A stretch of DNA of 43,300 bases from Christensenella sp. UBA1750 (GCA_002315655.1 DCHO01000075.1:6763-50062), one strand, 5' to 3'. Positions 32,979-42,250 are shown, numbered from the stretch's first letter. Notes: generated from the sequence alone by a model not told the origin. Program-made: numbers and translations.

Positions 32979-33881
32979 ATGCCGCAGGGAATCCTTTTCA
33001 ACATCCAGCGGTTCTCCGTCCACGACGGGCCGGGAATCCGCACCAACCTGTTCTTCAAGGGCTGCCCGCTGCGCTGTGCGTGGTGCCACAACCCGGAGGG
33101 GCTGTCTCCGAAGCCGGAAATAGCCTTCCTTGCCTCTCGCTGTACCTTATGCGGAGCCTGTGAACAGGTCTGCCCCCAACACGTTCATACGCTTGCCGGA
33201 AACCGTCACCTGCTGGATCGCGCAAGCTGTGTTGCCTGTGGGAAATGCACAGATAGCTGCGGCTACGGAGCCTTGGAGCTGCTGGGTAAGCCCTATTCGG
33301 CAGAAGAAGCCGTGGCTCTGTGTAAGCGTGACCTGCTCTTTTACGGGCAGAGCGGCGGTGTGACCTTAACCGGCGGCGAACCCATGCTGCAAAGCGCCTT
33401 TGCCGCTACTCTTGCAAAACGCCTCCATGATGAGGGCATTTCTGTGTGTATGGAAACCAGCGGCTATGCCCCGCGGGCGGCTTACGAAACCCTGCTCCCC
33501 TACATCGACCTGTTTCTGTTTGACATTAAGGAAACCTGTGAAGCCTCGCACAGACAATATGTGGGAGTTGGGATGGAGCAGATTCAGGACAACCTGCAAT
33601 TTCTGGACGAGAGCGGAGCCGAGATCATCCTGCGGTGTCCCATCGTTCCCGGCATCAATTTGAGGGAAGATCATTTCCGCGCACTCTGCAATCTTGCAAA
33701 CCGGCTGAGAAACGTCCGGGAGATTCATTTGGAGGCTTATCATCCTCTGGGGCTGTCCAAGAGTAAACGGCTCGACAAAGATATGCCTTATCGGAACGAA
33801 GTCCCTTTGGAGCGGGAAAAGCTGATTGACTGGCAGCAGAAAATGGAGTTGTGGACGCAGGTTCCCGTTCGGGTACAGTGA
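32979..33881 (+). CDS. Glycyl radical enzyme activating enzyme (radical SAM)
   Basis: 300 aa from ATG 32979; an ATG at 32967 that overlaps the GRE stop is also possible. FNIQRFSVHDGPGIRT and CPLRCAWCHNPEG (CX3CX2C, the SAM-binding 4Fe-4S cluster) are the activase signature. Two ferredoxin-type clusters follow (CTLCGACEQVC and CVACGKCTDSC), then TLTGGEPM. It abstracts H from Gly706 of the adjacent glycyl radical enzyme. A strong terminator follows. Confidence 0.95.
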   Translation: MPQGILFNIQRFSVHDGPGIRTNLFFKGCPLRCAWCHNPEGLSPKPEIAFLASRCTLCGACEQVCPQHVHTLAGNRHLLDRASCVACGKCTDSCGYGALELLGKPYSAEEAVALCKRDLLFYGQSGGVTLTGGEPMLQSAFAATLAKRLHDEGISVCMETSGYAPRAAYETLLPYIDLFLFDIKETCEASHRQYVGVGMEQIQDNLQFLDESGAEIILRCPIVPGINLREDHFRALCNLANRLRNVREIHLEAYHPLGLSKSKRLDKDMPYRNEVPLEREKLIDWQQKMELWTQVPVRVQ

Positions 33882-33900
33882 TCCAAATCCCCATCAAAAC

Positions 33901-33949
33901 ACAGCACCTTTGACATTTGGAAGAATCCCTTCTGTCAAAGGTGCTGTTT
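33901..33949 (+). terminator. Terminator of the GRE operon
   Basis: ACAGCACCTTTGACA (33901-33915) pairs perfectly with TGTCAAAGGTGCTGT (33933-33947), then TTTATA. Confidence 0.92.
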
Positions 33950-34053
33950 ATACTTAAGGGGTAAGTCTTTATCGTCACAGTCCGCATTGTTGATACAGGA
34001 AGCATCAGGGGGCATCTGTTTTTACCGTAGAGAATGTGTTGTTCTTTCAAATC

Positions 34054-34082
34054 TTGAATACGGGTTCCCGGTATGCTATACT
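34054..34082 (+). promoter_or_regulatory. Promoter of the second fused ABC importer
   Basis: -35 TTGAAT (34054-34059), 17-nt spacer, -10 TATACT (34077-34082); GGGAGG ribosome binding site at 34111-34116. Confidence 0.78.
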
Positions 34083-34126
34083 CAAAGCATAATGAAACCC
34101 ATGAGAATTTGGGAGGGATAAATCGA

Positions 34127-36812
34127 ATGAAGGCTTCTGTTCTTACAGGAAAACTGCTACTGCTCTTGCTTCTGCTTCTGCTGTGTTTGCAGTTGCTTGG
34201 ATGCAGTCAGATAAATTCTTCGGATGCCGAGAACACACAAAGCTACGATTCCATTGCGGACTTGGCCGGCAAGAGGATTGCCGTGCTCACCGGCAGCGTG
34301 TATGAAGTCAAGGCGCAGGAATATATGGACAACCCGGAGCTTGTGTATTACAACAGCAGTCCGGACTGCTATCTTGCGGTCAGCGAGGGCAAAGCAGATG
34401 CGCTTTTGGTGGTGTCGCAGTTTTTCGATAAGGCGAAAGAACAGTACCCGAATCTGAAGGTTGTAGGGTCTCTGTGTGATGCAGATCTTTATTTCGCCAT
34501 TTACAAGTCAGAGTTCGGAAAAACAATTTCACAGGAGCTGGATGAATATCTGACACAATCCTGGGAATCGGGAAAGCAGGAAGAACTGCTTGCCCGCTGG
34601 AATAACGGGGAAACGGATACAGTCTATGACTTTTCCGACCTTCACGGGGGAGCGCGGCACCATTCGCTGCGTTATTGAGCCTACCGACCTGCCTTATTCA
34701 TGCATCGTGGAGGGCGGCTTTTCCGGCATCGAAATGGATATCCTGCACGATTTCTGTCAGGAATACGACTACTGTATGACCATGGAGGTGATGGATGCTC
34801 CCGGAGAAGTGAGCGCTGTCACGACGGGCAAAAAGGATCTTGCCATGTGCCTTTACTATTCGGAGGAACGTGCGGAGAAACTGTATTTCCCCCACACTTA
34901 CGAATATTCCGAGATGGTGGTCTTAACCAGAATGAGCGATCAGGAAATGGGAATCGAGGAAGCAAATCTCTGGGAGAAACTGGAAAACAGCATCCGCAAA
35001 AATTTCATTCAGGAAAGCCGCTGGAAGATGATGCTCTCCGGCCTTGCCGTCACGCTGGAAATCTCCGTGCTCTCCGCCCTTTTCGGAACGCTGATTGGCT
35101 GTGTGCTGTGTCTGCTGCGCAGGAGCAGAAATAAAACCGTCGCTAAGATCATTTCCTGCTTTGTGCGGCTGGTGCAGGGCATTCCCATCATCGTCATTTT
35201 ATTGGTACTGTACTATGTGATCTTCGTGAACGCCTCCACGGAAGGCATTGCCGTTGGCGTTCTCGGGTTCTCACTGGAATTCGGCGTGTATGTGTCCGAA
35301 ATTCTGCGCGCCGGAATTGAGGCGGTGGATGCGGGACAGTGGGAAGCCGCGTATGCCTTAGGCTTTGACCGCAAAAGAACGCTGCTCAAAGTCATTGTAC
35401 CGCAGGCTCTCACCCATGCCCTGCCTGTATATAAGGGGCAGTTCATTTCCATGGTCAAGCAGACCTCGGTGGTGGGCTACATCGCCGTGCAAGACCTGAC
35501 CAAGGCATCCGACATTATCCGTTCCCGTACCTATGACGCCTTCTTCCCGCTGCTGGTCACTTCGGCGATCTATTTCCTTGTCACCTGGGTGATGACTGCT
35601 CTGCTGGGACGAATCGAGCTGAAAATTGAACCCAGGCTGCGGAAAAACGTGCTCTCCGGCATCAACACGAATGTGGTAATCGGAGAAGAACAACAGAGGG
35701 AGAAAACCGCCGAAGCCAACACGGATGCAGTCATCACCTTGCAGCATCTGCGCAAAGAATATGAAAACGTGACGCCCCTTGCAGATGTGAACGCGGAGAT
35801 CCGCCGCGGGGACATCATCTCGGTCATCGGCCCTTCGGGCACAGGAAAATCCACTCTGCTGCGCTGCATCAATCGTTTGGAAGAGCCCACCTCCGGGCAA
35901 GTGACGATTTTCGGAGAAGCGATGCAGAACAAAGGAAAAACCCTGTGCAGAATGCGGATGCGCGTGGGCATGGTGTTCCAGAGCTTCAATCTGTTTGCCC
36001 ATCTGACCATCATCGAAAATCTGATGCTGGCGCCTGTAACACTAAAGGGAATCTCCCAGCAGGAAGCCTATGAAAACGGCATCCGGCTGCTTCGCAGGGT
36101 GGGTCTTGCAGAAAAGGCGCTCAATTATCCCTCCGACCTCTCCGGCGGACAGAAGCAGCGCGTGGCCATCATTCGCGCACTGGCCATGGAGCCGGACATC
36201 ATCCTCTTTGACGAACCCACCTCCGCGCTCGACCCCACCATGGTGAACGAGGTGCTTCGAGTTATTTCCAATGTGGCAAAATCCGGCATGACCATGATGA
36301 TCGTCACCCACGAAATGAAGTTCGCAAGAGATATTGCCAACCGCGTGTTCTATATGGATGAGGGCGGAATCTATGAGGACGGCACGCCGGACATGATCTT
36401 CGACCATCCGCAGAAAACCAGAACCCGCGCCTTTGTCAAGCACTTAAAACTGTTCCACTTTGTCATCACCTCCCGGGATTTCGATTTCATCCTCCTGCAG
36501 TCCGAGCTGGAACGCTTCGGGCATGAGGAGCTGATGACCAAGCAGCAGATCAACAGCATTGTGCTGTGCGCGGAAGAATTGATCATAGAAGGTCTGCTCC
36601 GCTGCGATTCCGTTCGGTTCCCGGCGCAGTTATCCCTGGAATACGGTCAGGACGGAACCCTCACCATGCTGCTGCACTACCCCGGAGCAGCTTGTGACCC
36701 CATGCAGAGCATCAACCGCATCTCCGAAATGATCCTGCACTCCCGAACCGCGCATATTACGCACACCTATTCGGAGGAAAATGGCAACGAAGTACGGCTG
36801 GAGATTATCTAA
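34127..36812 (+). pseudogene. All-in-one ABC importer, second copy, frameshifted
   Basis: Start ATG 34127. Part 1 (34127-34678) has a lipoprotein signal (LQLLGC) and one substrate-binding lobe 2 (SIADLAGKRIAVLTGS). Its frame stops at 34678, just after YDFSDLHGG. The correct continuation is in the next frame: lobe 1, permease (EAA loop GQWEAAYALGF), ATPase (GPSGTGKS, LSGGQ, ILFDEPTS) and a C-terminal RsbW-like tail, up to 36812. Dropping one G from the G5 run at 34646-34650 restores a single 894-aa protein similar throughout to the 1389-aa importer. It may be a real mutation, a sequencing or assembly error, or slippage/phase variation. Convergent with the HEAT/radical SAM operon. Confidence 0.88.
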
Positions 36813-36858
36813 GCCTCTTTCCAATTATAAATCGGCACACAATTATCTCAGTTGTTTT

Positions 36859-37707
36859 TCAGGCCTCCGATTCTGCTTCCATCCCTGCCGCCCGTCTGCA
36901 GTCTTCCGCAATGCGGAGCATCTCCGTATCCTTCCAGGTATAGCTTCCGCTTTGCTGCCATACACGCGCTTCGGCGATTGACATAAGCTCTCTGCATACG
37001 GTTTGTTTTCGCTCAATGCTTTGAATCTGCATGGCGGCATTATACCGTTCCTTGAGGGTAAAGCGTTTCTCCCACGCGATTGCTTCCAATGCACTCTGCC
37101 GTTTCTGACGATTTGACATTCTGTTTGCAGCCGCCAAGGCGGTCTGTCCGTTTCGACAGTCTTTCGCAATTTTCAAAAGCTCATCATCGCCTGTGATATA
37201 TGCAAGTGCCCGTAACTGATCCCCGGTATATTCTCCCTCGGCAGCCACACGAAGAAAAACAGCGTGCGCTGCGTCCTGATCGGTCAGCATTTCCGCTGTC
37301 TGCAATGCAATGTCGGAGGATTTCGTCCGGGAGAGAATCGCCGTCAATTCTTTCTGTGCCGATTCATACTCATCAATCACTGCCTTTATCGCTTGCACGC
37401 GATAGAAATCATCGGTCTTCGCATCCTGCAACATCGACTGGACGACAGAAAGCCGTTTTTCGCTGTCTGTGATTCGATTGAGTGCCGCGATCCGTACATC
37501 CGGGCTTTGATCCGTTGCAGCCAGCTTGGTCAGGAAGCTTTGGTTCCTGATGGAGTTTGCCGCAATGACGCGAAAATCAGAACATACCGCTTTTTTCGCA
37601 ATTCTTCTAAGATAATATTGGTTCTTAACTTCTTTTACCTGCTTCTCCACAGCAGTATAAGAAGACCCGTAATCTGTTGTCAGCCATTTTCTTCTGAAAA
37701 ACAACAT
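36859..37707 (-). CDS. HEAT-like repeat protein without tail (HEAT-C)
   Basis: 282 aa, GGAGG ribosome binding site. It is almost entirely paired helices with HEAT-type repeats (DFRVIAANSIRNQ, DVRIAALNRITDSEKRL, YRVQAIKAVID). The N-terminal RRKWLT resembles the W-[ML]-T that follows the membrane anchor in HEAT-A and HEAT-B, but there is no TM segment and no His-Xaa-Asp tail. Last gene of the leftward operon; possibly a soluble partner or scaffold for the other two. Confidence 0.75.
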   Translation of the reverse strand: MLFFRRKWLTTDYGSSYTAVEKQVKEVKNQYYLRRIAKKAVCSDFRVIAANSIRNQSFLTKLAATDQSPDVRIAALNRITDSEKRLSVVQSMLQDAKTDDFYRVQAIKAVIDEYESAQKELTAILSRTKSSDIALQTAEMLTDQDAAHAVFLRVAAEGEYTGDQLRALAYITGDDELLKIAKDCRNGQTALAAANRMSNRQKRQSALEAIAWEKRFTLKERYNAAMQIQSIERKQTVCRELMSIAEARVWQQSGSYTWKDTEMLRIAEDCRRAAGMEAESEA

Positions 37708-37730
37708 CCTTCCGCCTCCCCCATCTGTGC

Positions 37731-39011
37731 TTATTGGAAATTATCCCTGAACCGTTCCAGCTTTGTGTTATCCTCATGAATCCAGTTCCCGTTGTCAGAG
37801 TGGCTGCCACAGTCTGAGGAAAAAGTGATGTCCTTATGGCTGCTCCGATAGCTCCTTGTGTCCGTGTGGCTGTCCCGGATCCATTGATTTGCTACTTTTT
37901 GAATGGAAAGCAGGAGCGACGGGTCTTGGGACGCCAGCGCAACGGCTCTGTCGAGCACCCTTTCCCGCTGTTCCTTTGTGACCTCTTTGATGGGGATTTG
38001 TCCAAACTCCTCCGGATTGGAAGCCAGCAGAATCATTCTGCCAATCACCGTTTCCTGTGCCTCGCCCTTCACGCCGGAAGTCAACAGCTTCCTGAGCAGA
38101 CCAAACTCCTCAATATTACGAATAGCCGCGGTTTTTACGGAAGCATCACTCTCCGTAAAGACCGCCTTTTTCAGAATAGTCTGATTGTGAACCCGCTGCA
38201 TGGCGGAAACGCGGACGGAAGCGTCTTTGTCCTTTTGTGCCGCAGTCTCGATTGCCTCGGAATTGATCGGGAGCTTTTGCACCGCTGCGCTGCGCACAGA
38301 TGCCTCGGAAGCCTTCAATGCGACATTTTCCAGTATTGTTCTGTCTTTGAGCTTGTTAACGGCAATCTCCTTGGCTTCCTTGATTCTCCCCTGAAAAATA
38401 ATGTTGTTGAGCATCTGCTGATCCTGCACGAACTGAACCGCCTGTCTTGCGATCAGCATACTGAATTTGGAAAGCTCGACATAAAGCGCCATGTCATTGG
38501 CCTTCTGCGCGGCGGAAAAGGCAATGGAGCCATTATTGTTCTGCAAAGCGATCTGTTTGAGCATATCGCCGTCCGTTATGCCTTCCAGTGCCAGTTTGCG
38601 AATGGATGTTGCATAATCGTTCTGCACAAGCTGAAACAGTACATTCTGATCAGTGACCTTCGCAATGGCTGTCAGCCGAAGCTTCTCATCAGGGTCTTTC
38701 TGCGCCAATGCAGCATAGACGGAGGCATCGTTCAGCCTTTCCATGGCATAAAAGCGCACATCCGATTTGATAGCTTTCAGTGCGGCGCGTTTCAGTTTTC
38801 TTCTGCTCTTGAGCTTTGCCGTCCACTTTACGTCTGTCATCCAGAAAAAAGGGCTGCCGTGCTTACCCCAGATAATGATGGCGATGATGGCAAGAACGAC
38901 GCCTATGGACAGCATCAGAAACATTCCGGCTTGGGTGGGGAAATGGCTTGCGGTGGTCAGGCTCAGGATAATCAGAGTCAGTCCCAGCACAGTCATCACA
39001 ATCAAAAGCAC
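37731..39011 (-). CDS. Membrane-anchored HEAT-like protein with His-Xaa-Asp tail (HEAT-B)
   Basis: 426 aa from a GTG start (39009-39011) with GGAGGG 7 nt upstream. Two TM helices (about 2-18 and 28-48) followed by a very basic stretch (KLKSRRKLKRA) place the rest in the cytoplasm. Residues about 65-375 are roughly ten HEAT-like repeats (DVRFYAMERLND, SVRSAAVQKLP, SVRVSAMQRVH, SVKTAAIRNIE). The tail from IRDSH at 378 carries HTD (382), HKD (392), HSD (404) and HED (412), the element SSDC (398-401) and ends LERFRDNFQ. Such His-Xaa-Asp motifs occur nowhere else in the protein. Likely substrate of the radical SAM protein encoded two genes upstream (inference). Confidence 0.88.
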   Translation of the reverse strand: MLLIVMTVLGLTLIILSLTTASHFPTQAGMFLMLSIGVVLAIIAIIIWGKHGSPFFWMTDVKWTAKLKSRRKLKRAALKAIKSDVRFYAMERLNDASVYAALAQKDPDEKLRLTAIAKVTDQNVLFQLVQNDYATSIRKLALEGITDGDMLKQIALQNNNGSIAFSAAQKANDMALYVELSKFSMLIARQAVQFVQDQQMLNNIIFQGRIKEAKEIAVNKLKDRTILENVALKASEASVRSAAVQKLPINSEAIETAAQKDKDASVRVSAMQRVHNQTILKKAVFTESDASVKTAAIRNIEEFGLLRKLLTSGVKGEAQETVIGRMILLASNPEEFGQIPIKEVTKEQRERVLDRAVALASQDPSLLLSIQKVANQWIRDSHTDTRSYRSSHKDITFSSDCGSHSDNGNWIHEDNTKLERFRDNFQ

Positions 39012-39025
39012 GGTATTACCCTCCT

Positions 39026-39838
39026 TTACTTGAACTGTTGCTTGAATTGAGAAAGAGGAACTGTGTCAACGTGCCGTTCCTCTGCGGTCGCCGTTCCGTC
39101 GCCGTGATAGCCCCACATTCCATAAGTGCCCTTTTGCTGTGTCCAGGGCGTGTCGTCGCTATGACAGTCGGAGCTTACATGGGGCACCTCCTGCCACATA
39201 TCGGTGTGCGCACCGGGGATTTTCTGATTAAAATCCTGATGGCTGTCGCGGATGGCGGCACTGGCCCAAGGCGCAAGATCGGTCAAGAGCTGCGGCGCTT
39301 CCATAGCGACATTGACGGCGTGCTGCAAAACACGCTTGGCGAAAAAATTGTTCAGCGTGGGCAGTGCGCTCACCAGTTCTTTCAGGGCCTTCGAGTCCGT
39401 AATCCGTTCAATGGCGGCAACCTTCACGGAAAGTTCCGCATCATTCCGGGCAATACCGCAGAGCACGGATTGGTCGGTGATCTTCACCACGGCGGCTGCG
39501 CGGGTGTCAGCGTAAGGGGCTCGCTGTGCGATCTCTGTCAATGCGTCCGGGGCGTTCAGCTTATTCACCGCTGCAAGACGTACCTCCGCCACCGTGGATT
39601 CCATCGCCACTTCCTTCAGCTTCTTCTCATTGTTGAGCTTGCCTGTCTCTTTGGCGTCCGTCATCCATTTCTTTTGAATCAGCCCGTTTTTCTTCCATTC
39701 TGCAATGCCGCTCAAAAGGAAGCCGATGCCGGAAATCAGAAAGATGAAAAAGCCCAGACCTGCGTACCCTGTAGCGAGCATCAGAACACACAGAAAGAGA
39801 AGGATAATCCCGATCAGAATACGCCACAATGCCTTCAT
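39026..39838 (-). CDS. Membrane-anchored HEAT-like protein with His-Xaa-Asp tail (HEAT-A)
   Basis: 270 aa from ATG 39836-39838 with AAAGGAGG 8 nt upstream, 14 nt behind the radical SAM stop codon. Two TM helices (about 5-24 and 28-46) with basic flanks predict a cytoplasmic body. Residues about 55-185 are HEAT-like repeats (EVRLAAVNKLN, DTRAAAVVKIT, SVKVAAIERIT). The tail from IRDSH at 196 carries HQD (200), HTD (211), HSD (226), HGD (245) and HVD (256), the element SSDC (222-225) and several Trp, and ends LSQFKQQFK. Same tail plan as HEAT-B. The gene order maturase - tail protein - tail protein suggests these are maturase substrates (inference). Confidence 0.88.
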   Translation of the reverse strand: MKALWRILIGIILLFLCVLMLATGYAGLGFFIFLISGIGFLLSGIAEWKKNGLIQKKWMTDAKETGKLNNEKKLKEVAMESTVAEVRLAAVNKLNAPDALTEIAQRAPYADTRAAAVVKITDQSVLCGIARNDAELSVKVAAIERITDSKALKELVSALPTLNNFFAKRVLQHAVNVAMEAPQLLTDLAPWASAAIRDSHQDFNQKIPGAHTDMWQEVPHVSSDCHSDDTPWTQQKGTYGMWGYHGDGTATAEERHVDTVPLSQFKQQFK

Positions 39839-39852
39839 CGCGTTGTCCTCCT

Positions 39853-42186
39853 TTAGTCTTCCAAATAAAGTCTTGCCGCCTGAACCAAAGCCTCTGCCCG
39901 TTTCATCAGATGCGAACAGTCCGGCGGGGCAGCGTTCACATTGAGGGATTTTGTGTTGCCCCAGGCGCGGCACGCTCCGCCGCAGAGATAGCGGTATTCG
40001 CATTCCCGGCACTTTTCCATCGTGTCCACCGTACAGGCAAGAAGGCTGCGGAAGCCCTCGCCCCGCATCACTTCTTCCATGGAGGTTTCAAGGGCGTTGC
40101 CCAGCTTCACTCCTTTGTGGCACCAGGCATAGCAGGGATAGCAGGAGCCGTCAGGTTGGATGAAGAGATTCTGCCCGATGCCGCAGGTGATGAGCGGGTG
40201 CGCAGGGACTGAAAGGCGTTCCTCCGGAGTCTCATGCTCCATGAGCCCTTCGCACATGACCGGCTCCTTCATGCTCTGTGCCCGACCAAGCGGCAGCAAC
40301 GGGCGGAACCGCACCCGACGCACATTGAGTTCTCTGCCCAAAGCGCGCAGGCTCTCCCCCGGCTCGCCGTTGATCTCCTCCGCCCGCATCACGCAGGCAA
40401 GAGACAGTTCCCCCGCGCCCATTTTTCCCGCCGTCAGCGCGGCATAGCGTTCGCAGTTGGTTTTTGTCGATGAATAGCTCCCTTTTCCGCGGCGGGCGTC
40501 GTGGGTCTCCTCGTTACCGTCCAAGCTGACCACGACCTGATCAAAGGACTCGGACAGCGCCAGCAGTTCGTCCTCGGAGATTGCACTGTAAAGGTTGGTG
40601 CGCAGCACAAGGTTTGCGCCTTTCCCGCGCCGTTTTCCGCAGGCCTCAATGAACCTTCTACGCTCTGAATGTACCATCGGCTCTCCGCCGGTGAAAACCA
40701 CCTGCCGAAAGCCGCCCGCAATGGCTTCATCGGTCAGCTTTTCGATGGCCTCGATTGGCATTTCGCCCATCTGTTCCCCTGCGCTGGCGTAACAGTGAGT
40801 GCAGCGCAGGTTGCAGGAAAAGGTCACATGGAGATAGCAGTTGTTGCGTTTGGCACGGTTTACAGGCATATTCGCCTTCATTGCATCCAACGCCTTCTGC
40901 GTGCTTTCGGGGTTTCCGCAGATTTTCTTCCGATACAGTTGCTCCGCAGCGGTCTTCGTGTCCGGGTATTTCCCCAGCGCATGAATGGCGAGTATGGTTC
41001 GGGCATTGTCGGCGATCTCAGACGGATGCGGATTGTAGGCCAGAGAAGTGTATGCGCCTTTGCGCAGCAGGGGATGTTTTCCCTCCGCAATGGGATGGCG
41101 CATAAGCTCTGCCCGGTTTTCCTCCATGGCCATTTCCCCAACCAGCTGTCCCTGCACAAATTTATAACCCTTTTTGTAACCCTCGCACAGCGGGTCAATG
41201 TCACCGCCGGAGGACAAAGCGTTATAGTAGCAGCCGCCTTTGCAGATTTCATAAAAACCGCATTTCCCGCAGGCCGCCTTCACGCGCTCCTGCCGCGCTC
41301 TCTGTTTCATGCCTGCGGGGCTTTGCAAAAGCTTTTCCAATGTGGGACGCTCAAAAATATTCCCGAGCACGAACTCCTTTTTCCCGGCAAGCCGTTGGCA
41401 GGAGAAAATGTCGCCCTCCGGGGAAATTGCCAGAAACATTCCAAGGCAATCCTTGAAGGTACACACGCCGGGGTTTCCCAGCACGATGCCCTGCACAAAG
41501 CGATCCAGCGTCTCGTTGCGCATTTCCTTGCGCTGCGATACATACCACGGGAACAGTTCTGTCATCAGGTTCGCATACTGCTGCGGCGTCAGTGCCAGCG
41601 GGTCATCTTCTTTTCCCATGGCGGCAACGGCGGCATGAAGCACAGGCGGCATCCCTTGATCCCTGAAAAAGGACAGAATCTCTTTTGCATAAGGCAAGGT
41701 CTGTTTGGTGATGGTGGCAATGGCGCTCACAGTTTTCCCCGCCACCTGCGCTTTCCTGACCGACGCAAAGGTCTTCTCAAAATAACCCTCACCCCGGTTC
41801 AGATCGCACAATTCCTTTGGCCCGTCCAGACTGGTACCGATGCGCACATGATATTGCTTGAAAAGGGCAAGATGCTCCTCCGTCAGATTCCACAGGTTTG
41901 ACTGCACACTCATCCGCAGGGGAACTCCGCAAAACGTCCGAGACAGTTCTTCCAGCAGAACCTTCCAAAGTGTCAGCGGCGCCAGCAAAGGCTCTCCCCC
42001 ATGAAAGATGACCGAAATCTCATCCGTCCCTGTTTCGCCGGACACAGCCTCCATAAAGCGCACGGTCTCCCTTGCCGTTTCTTCCGACATGATCGCGCCC
42101 TTATGCGGCCCGAAACAATATTTGCATGAGGCCTGACACGCCATGGATGGGAGAATCATAAAGGTCGGCATCCCGTATTTTTCCAT
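39853..42186 (-). CDS. Twin radical SAM/SPASM protein, putative tail maturase
   Basis: 777 aa from ATG 42184-42186 with GAGGAG 7 nt upstream. Module 1: CX3CX2C at Cys17/21/24, GGEP 63-66, SPASM Cys at 242, 247, 263, 306, 309, 315, 319 and 334. Module 2: CX3CX2C at Cys458/462/465, GGEP 500-503, SPASM Cys at 668, 682, 685, 689, 726, 729, 735, 739 and 757. Both look complete. Residues about 370-440 between them (GAYTSLAYNP, then SEIADNARTILAIHALG) resemble a PqqD-like peptide-recognition domain (tentative). This class modifies peptides or proteins by radical chemistry, e.g. thioether or cyclophane links or formylglycine. First gene of the operon with HEAT-A, -B and -C. Confidence 0.9.
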   Translation of the reverse strand: MEKYGMPTFMILPSMACQASCKYCFGPHKGAIMSEETARETVRFMEAVSGETGTDEISVIFHGGEPLLAPLTLWKVLLEELSRTFCGVPLRMSVQSNLWNLTEEHLALFKQYHVRIGTSLDGPKELCDLNRGEGYFEKTFASVRKAQVAGKTVSAIATITKQTLPYAKEILSFFRDQGMPPVLHAAVAAMGKEDDPLALTPQQYANLMTELFPWYVSQRKEMRNETLDRFVQGIVLGNPGVCTFKDCLGMFLAISPEGDIFSCQRLAGKKEFVLGNIFERPTLEKLLQSPAGMKQRARQERVKAACGKCGFYEICKGGCYYNALSSGGDIDPLCEGYKKGYKFVQGQLVGEMAMEENRAELMRHPIAEGKHPLLRKGAYTSLAYNPHPSEIADNARTILAIHALGKYPDTKTAAEQLYRKKICGNPESTQKALDAMKANMPVNRAKRNNCYLHVTFSCNLRCTHCYASAGEQMGEMPIEAIEKLTDEAIAGGFRQVVFTGGEPMVHSERRRFIEACGKRRGKGANLVLRTNLYSAISEDELLALSESFDQVVVSLDGNEETHDARRGKGSYSSTKTNCERYAALTAGKMGAGELSLACVMRAEEINGEPGESLRALGRELNVRRVRFRPLLPLGRAQSMKEPVMCEGLMEHETPEERLSVPAHPLITCGIGQNLFIQPDGSCYPCYAWCHKGVKLGNALETSMEEVMRGEGFRSLLACTVDTMEKCRECEYRYLCGGACRAWGNTKSLNVNAAPPDCSHLMKRAEALVQAARLYLED

Positions 42187-42250
42187 CTTGGTTCTCCTCA
42201 TGTTTCTCTTCCGACATTTTCCGTTTGGAATATACGGATAATCTCTTTTT

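Noticed and set aside
34640..34660. Programmed ribosomal frameshift in the second ABC importer
   Set aside because: The needed shift is +1, and there is no recognisable slippery codon with a stop or stimulatory element; a one-base indel is simpler.
39839..39852. Separate small RiPP precursor gene next to the maturase
   Set aside because: Spacers in the operon are only 14-23 nt, and I found no short frame with a ribosome binding site; the tails of the HEAT proteins are the better substrates.
39839..40012. 58-residue N-terminal extension of HEAT-A
   Set aside because: Entirely inside the radical SAM gene, whereas the ATG at 39838 has an ideal ribosome binding site and begins a TM helix.
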